Source: Pseudobdellovibrionaceae bacterium (GTDB lineage Bacteria > Bdellovibrionota > Bdellovibrionia > Bdellovibrionales > UBA1609). Taken from it: DNA of 64,000 bases. Below, piece by piece: positions 60,351 through 64,000 of the stretch; position 1 is the first letter of the stretch, and each line of letters opens with the position of its first letter. The position numbers and the translations under genes were made by a program. The notes under the pieces are model-generated. The model was not told the DNA's origin and did not search any database. It saw only the letters and a program-made list of their open reading frames with translations. The stretch lies in assembly GCA_023954155.1 (NCBI GenBank), contig JAMLIO010000002.1, positions 62,001 to 126,000 of the forward strand, written 5' to 3'.

Positions 60351-60842
60351 ATGATCTCATTTAAGGTTGGCGACAATGCTGTTTACCCAGGACACGGAGT
60401 GGGCGAGGTAACGGCTATTGAAGAAAAAGAGATTTTTGGCACCAAACAGAAGTTCTATTCAGTGAAAATTAAAGAAAGTGGAATGAAAGTGATGGTTCCC
60501 GAGAAGAACATTTCTTCTGTGGGTTTAAGACCTGTAATCTCTCGCGAGCAAGCTGATGAAGTCATGGGCATTTTAAGACAGAGATCTACAAAAGTAGACA
60601 ATCAAACTTGGAACCGTCGTTACCGCGAATACATGGAAAAGATCAAAACGGGTTCTGTTTATGAAATTGCTGAAGTTTTAAGAGACCTTTTTACTTTAAA
60701 AGTAGAAAAAGACCTAAGTTTTGGTGAAAAGAACCTTTTAGACACCGCTCGTGGTCTACTTTGGAAAGAATTATGTTTGGCCGTTGATGAAGAAGCTTTG
60801 AAATCTGATGAAGTCACTGCTATCTTCGGTCATGATGAGTAA
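60351..60842 (+). CDS. CarD/CdnL-type transcription regulator
   Basis: A 163-residue regulator that binds RNA polymerase beta and stabilises open promoter complexes. I start at the ATG at 60351 with AAGGAGG directly upstream; an in-frame extension back to 60114 runs over the divergent lipoprotein gene. The N-terminal RID domain is FKVGDNAVYPGHGVGEVTAIEEKEIFGTKQKFYSVKI; the C-terminal helical DNA-binding part includes RRYREYMEKIKTGS and SFGEKNLLDTARG. It overlaps gltX slightly, so the two are co-translated. Confidence 0.93.
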   Translation: MISFKVGDNAVYPGHGVGEVTAIEEKEIFGTKQKFYSVKIKESGMKVMVPEKNISSVGLRPVISREQADEVMGILRQRSTKVDNQTWNRRYREYMEKIKTGSVYEIAEVLRDLFTLKVEKDLSFGEKNLLDTARGLLWKELCLAVDEEALKSDEVTAIFGHDE

Positions 60843-62319
60843 GACAAATAATACCAATACCCCAAATTCCGTACGCGTTCGCTTTGCTCCCAGTCCTACA
60901 GGCTATTTGCATGTAGGTGGAGCCAGAACTGCGCTTTATAACTATCTTTTTGCTAAAAAAAACCAAGGCACTTATATCCTTCGGGTGGAAGACACTGATG
61001 AAGAGAGAAGCTCTGATGAGTATCTTAAATCCATGCTTGCTGACCTTCAGTGGTTGGGGCTGCCATGGGATGAGGGGCCAGATTTAGACTTACAAGATCA
61101 CGGTGATTTTGGTCCTTATAAGCAAAGTCAAAGAAAAGACATTTACAACGAATGTACCAATAAACTTCTTGAAAGTGGAAAAGCCTATTACTGCTTTCTG
61201 ACCGATGAAGAGCTTGAAGCTCAAAGAGAAGTGGCCATTCAAAAAGGTGTGCCCTTTAGACCTGAGTCTCCCTATAGGGACTGGAGTCTGGATCAGGCCA
61301 AAGAAAAACTAAAAGCACAACCCGCATCTGTGCGTTTTAAAAACGACTACACACAAGATTTTAAATTTCAGGATCTGGTACGTGGCGAGGTGACCTTTCC
61401 CTCTGACATGATTGGCGACTTTGTTTTGGTGCGATCCAGTGGAATGCCCGTGTATAACTTTGTGTGCACTGTGGACGATGCCTTGATGAAGGTGTCCCAT
61501 GTCTTTCGCGCCGAAGAGCACTTAAGTAATACTTTAAAGCAGATGATGATTTATGATGTATTTAACTGGCCTTTGCCCAAGTTTGGACACTTGTCCATCA
61601 TGCTTGGTGGTGATCGTCAAAAATTAAGTAAGCGTCACGGGGCGACCAGTGTCACTCAGTTTAAAGAGCAGGGGTATTTGCCTGAGGCTTTAGTGAACTT
61701 TATTGCCCTTGTGGGGTGGAGTTCTCCGAGTGGTAAAGAGATCATGTCTATTGACGAAATGATTTCAGAATTTACAGCAGATCGCTTTAACCCTGCAGCG
61801 GCTGTATTTGATAACGACAAATTAAAATGGATGAATGCCCAATACCTTAGAAATTTACCCGCACTTGAGTTGTGGAAACGCCTTGAGCCTTTCTTTGATC
61901 AAGAGGGTTTAAAGTTCACAGGGGATGACACTTGGAAGACCAAAGTCATTGAGGCTTTCAAATCGGCTATGGAAACCTTAGCTGATGGGGCGACGGTGTT
62001 AAAGCCTTTAAGCGAAACTCCTTTGGTGATCGAAGATCAAGCCAAAGAAGTTTTGACGTGGGAAAAGACCAAAGGCGTGATTGGAATTTTAGAATCAGAG
62101 GTGAAGGCCAGTGCCGAAACGTATTTAAGCAATGAAGTCTTAGATAAAGTGATGGAGCGCTGTAAGGCGGAATTAGATGCCAAGGGCAAATTTTTATTTA
62201 TGCCTCTTAGGGTCGCTCTGATTGGTAAAGCTCATGGTACTGAGATCAAGGACTTATTCCCACTTCTCAGAAAAGAAGTGCTTTTAAGTCGCATTTCAGA
62301 AGTCCTTAAAGCTCTTTAA
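60832..62319 (+). CDS. gltX: Glutamyl-tRNA synthetase
   Basis: A 495-residue class I synthetase. Motifs: RFAPSPTGYLHVGGARTALYNY (HIGH-type motif, here HVGG) and KLSKRHGA (KMSKS motif). VEDTDEERS and the later YNFVCTVDDALMKVSHVFRAEEHLSNT are standard. It charges tRNA-Glu. Two ATG codons (60832 and 60835) overlap the end of the carD gene by up to 11 bp; the real one is not decided. It precedes uvrB by 43 nt. Confidence 0.96.
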   Translation: MMSKTNNTNTPNSVRVRFAPSPTGYLHVGGARTALYNYLFAKKNQGTYILRVEDTDEERSSDEYLKSMLADLQWLGLPWDEGPDLDLQDHGDFGPYKQSQRKDIYNECTNKLLESGKAYYCFLTDEELEAQREVAIQKGVPFRPESPYRDWSLDQAKEKLKAQPASVRFKNDYTQDFKFQDLVRGEVTFPSDMIGDFVLVRSSGMPVYNFVCTVDDALMKVSHVFRAEEHLSNTLKQMMIYDVFNWPLPKFGHLSIMLGGDRQKLSKRHGATSVTQFKEQGYLPEALVNFIALVGWSSPSGKEIMSIDEMISEFTADRFNPAAAVFDNDKLKWMNAQYLRNLPALELWKRLEPFFDQEGLKFTGDDTWKTKVIEAFKSAMETLADGATVLKPLSETPLVIEDQAKEVLTWEKTKGVIGILESEVKASAETYLSNEVLDKVMERCKAELDAKGKFLFMPLRVALIGKAHGTEIKDLFPLLRKEVLLSRISEVLKAL

Positions 62320-62362
62320 CAAACAGTTTCCTCGCTCATCCTCCCTATGGTAAGCTGTAGGG

Positions 62363-64000
62363 ATGAAAAAGAAGGCCCAGTTCAAGCTGCACTCTAAGTT
62401 TACGCCTGCGGGGGACCAGCCCCAAGCGATCCAGCAGATCACTGAAAATTTTAATAATCATCTCAATCATCAAACTCTTCTAGGTGTGACAGGGTCAGGT
62501 AAGACCTACACCATGGCCAATATCATTCAAAATTTAAACGTCCCTACTTTGATCCTAGCACCAAATAAAACGTTAGCGGCGCAACTGTATGTGGAGTTCA
62601 AAGAGTTTTTTCCTGAAAATGCCGTGGAGTACTTTGTCAGCTACTATGACTATTATCAACCTGAAGCTTATCTCCCTGCTACAGACACCTTTATTGAAAA
62701 AGACTCTTCGATCAATGAACAGATTGATCGCATGCGACACTCTGCCACGCGTTCTTTGTTTGAACGCCGAGATGTGGTGATTGTCAGCAGTGTATCTTGC
62801 ATTTACGGTTTGGGTTCGCCTGAGCAGTATGGAAATCTGATGATTGACCTTAAGGCCAACTCTAAACTTAAGCGCGACACTCTTTTACGTTCTTTGGTGG
62901 GCATTCAGTATGTGCGCAGTGATGTGGATTTTCATCGAGGAACCTTTCGGGTGCGAGGGGACATTGTGGAGATTCACCCCACCTACGAAGAAGACCTTGT
63001 TATTCGTGTCGAATTTTTTGGGGATTATATTGAAAGAATCTCTTGGTTAGACCCAGTGAGAGGCACGGTGGTCAGAGACGTGGAAGAGGTGTCTATTTTT
63101 CCAGGCAGCCATCACGTCACTTCCCAGGAAAATATCAAGGCTGCTATTGGGGGCATTCAAGACGAACTTCGTGATCGCATTCAACACTTCAAGACCAATA
63201 TGCAGTATCTTGAAGCGGAAAGAATTGAGAAAAGAACCTATCATGACATTGAGATTTTAGAAGAGATGGGATTTTGCCCTGGAATTGAAAACTACTCCAG
63301 GTTTTTAACGGGACGTCCTCCAGGAATGGCCCCTCCCACTCTGCTTGAATATTTCCCCGCTGACTTTTTAACCATCATAGATGAGAGCCATGTCACGGTT
63401 CCTCAAATTGGGGGAATGTATAGAGGCGATCGTGCCAGAAAGATGACCCTAGTAGAGCATGGTTTTAGGTTGCCTTCAGCTTTAGACAATAGACCCCTTA
63501 ATTTTGATGAGTTTGAAAAGTTCACGCGTAAAACTTTATATGTCTCTGCAACTCCTAAAGAATTTGAAATTGAAAGAAGTCAGGGACTTATTGTAGAGCA
63601 GATCATTCGCCCTACAGGTCTTTTAGACCCAGAGGTGTTTGTAAAACCTGCAAAACATCAGCTGGACGATCTGTTAGTAGAGATACAAATGCGTACAAAA
63701 CAAAAAGAACGAGTGTTAGTGACAACACTTACGAAAAAAAGCGCAGAAGATTTAACGGACTTTTTAACTAAAAAGAACATGAAGGTTAAATATTTACATA
63801 GTGATGTACACACCATAGAACGCACAGAAATCATCAGAGATTTACGTTTAGGGGTTTTTGATGTGTTAGTGGGGATTAACCTCTTAAGAGAGGGATTGGA
63901 TATACCTGAGGTGAGCTTAGTCGCTATACTTGATGCCGATAAAGAAGGTTTTTTAAGATCAGAACGTTCTTTGATCCAAACTATTGGTCGTGCCGCAAGA
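62363..64000 (+). CDS. uvrB: Excinuclease ABC subunit B, N-terminal part (3' end outside window)
   Basis: An open frame of 546 codons runs to the end of the window. UvrB is the damage-recognition helicase-like subunit of nucleotide excision repair. Seen: [20 protein letters not shown] at the start, [13 protein letters not shown] (Walker A), [11 protein letters not shown], the beta-hairpin [36 protein letters not shown], and the last motifs [44 protein letters not shown]. The ATG at 62363 (AGGG next to it) is the start. The C-terminal UVR domain is beyond the window. Confidence 0.97.
   Translation, partial: MKKKAQFKLHSKFTPAGDQPQAIQQITENFNNHLNHQTLLGVTGSGKTYTMANIIQNLNVPTLILAPNKTLAAQLYVEFKEFFPENAVEYFVSYYDYYQPEAYLPATDTFIEKDSSINEQIDRMRHSATRSLFERRDVVIVSSVSCIYGLGSPEQYGNLMIDLKANSKLKRDTLLRSLVGIQYVRSDVDFHRGTFRVRGDIVEIHPTYEEDLVIRVEFFGDYIERISWLDPVRGTVVRDVEEVSIFPGSHHVTSQENIKAAIGGIQDELRDRIQHFKTNMQYLEAERIEKRTYHDIEILEEMGFCPGIENYSRFLTGRPPGMAPPTLLEYFPADFLTIIDESHVTVPQIGGMYRGDRARKMTLVEHGFRLPSALDNRPLNFDEFEKFTRKTLYVSATPKEFEIERSQGLIVEQIIRPTGLLDPEVFVKPAKHQLDDLLVEIQMRTKQKERVLVTTLTKKSAEDLTDFLTKKNMKVKYLHSDVHTIERTEIIRDLRLGVFDVLVGINLLREGLDIPEVSLVAILDADKEGFLRSERSLIQTIGRAAR

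Noticed and set aside
1-64000. Insertion sequences, prophage, toxin islands or phage-defence clusters
   Set aside because: No transposase, integrase, phage structural, restriction or defence gene was seen; gene content is chromosomal and even.

Overview
This 64 kb window is a continuous, gene-dense stretch of a Gram-negative bacterial chromosome with AT-leaning codon use. It most probably comes from the Bdellovibrionota, the predatory Bdellovibrio-like bacteria. Reasons: a Myxococcus/Bdellovibrio-type Glt gliding cluster (two outer-membrane barrels, two TPR proteins, an FHA/TonB protein with an AgmX/PglI-type tail, a TolQ/TolR-type motor), a CarD/CdnL regulator beside gltX, an FHA-type sigma-54 activator, Kdo genes for an LPS outer membrane, and many small secreted proteins. 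The AT-leaning composition fits a Pseudobdellovibrio/exovorus-like relative better than B. bacteriovorus. This placement is inference; there is no rRNA gene here.

Layout. 1-6.4 kb: the recQ 3' end, small secreted or membrane proteins of unknown role, a DUF4336 protein, a large lipoprotein and tRNA-Leu(GAG). 6.5-16.9 kb: queA, a thioesterase, secreted endonuclease I, tgt-yajC-secD-secF-recJ, queC and a DUF366 gene; this joins queuosine synthesis with Sec export. 16.9-21.8 kb: a CHASE2-type membrane protein, a lone CpaF ATPase, and a divergent thioredoxin-like/MarR pair with twin palindromic operators. 21.8-29.6 kb: eno-ftsB-like genes, polA without intact proofreading motifs, a hexanucleotide repeat and an RlmI-like methyltransferase. 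29.7-35.9 kb: the FHA sigma-54 activator, engB, and kdsB-pyrG-kdsD-kdsC. 35.9-47.3 kb: the gliding/envelope operon, mostly with overlapping or closely spaced genes. 47.3-64 kb: a secreted HNH nuclease, an ABC-F protein, a very long fold-back element, recG with a Q-rich insert, an alanine symporter, lysS, class I aldolase, an MFS transporter, a lipoprotein, carD-gltX and the start of uvrB.

Most genes are housekeeping. The best candidates for undescribed biology are: (1) a near-continuous ~198-nt fold-back at 50536-50733 with a 46-bp perfect outer stem; (2) the MarR/thioredoxin pair with two TTAGGA-N-TCCTAA operators on both predicted start sites; (3) recJ, whose N-terminus reads through to an AUC codon preceded by AGGAG; (4) a secreted protein with a possible RelE-like fold and two exported nucleases. 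All coordinates come from reading the sequence; no database search was possible.
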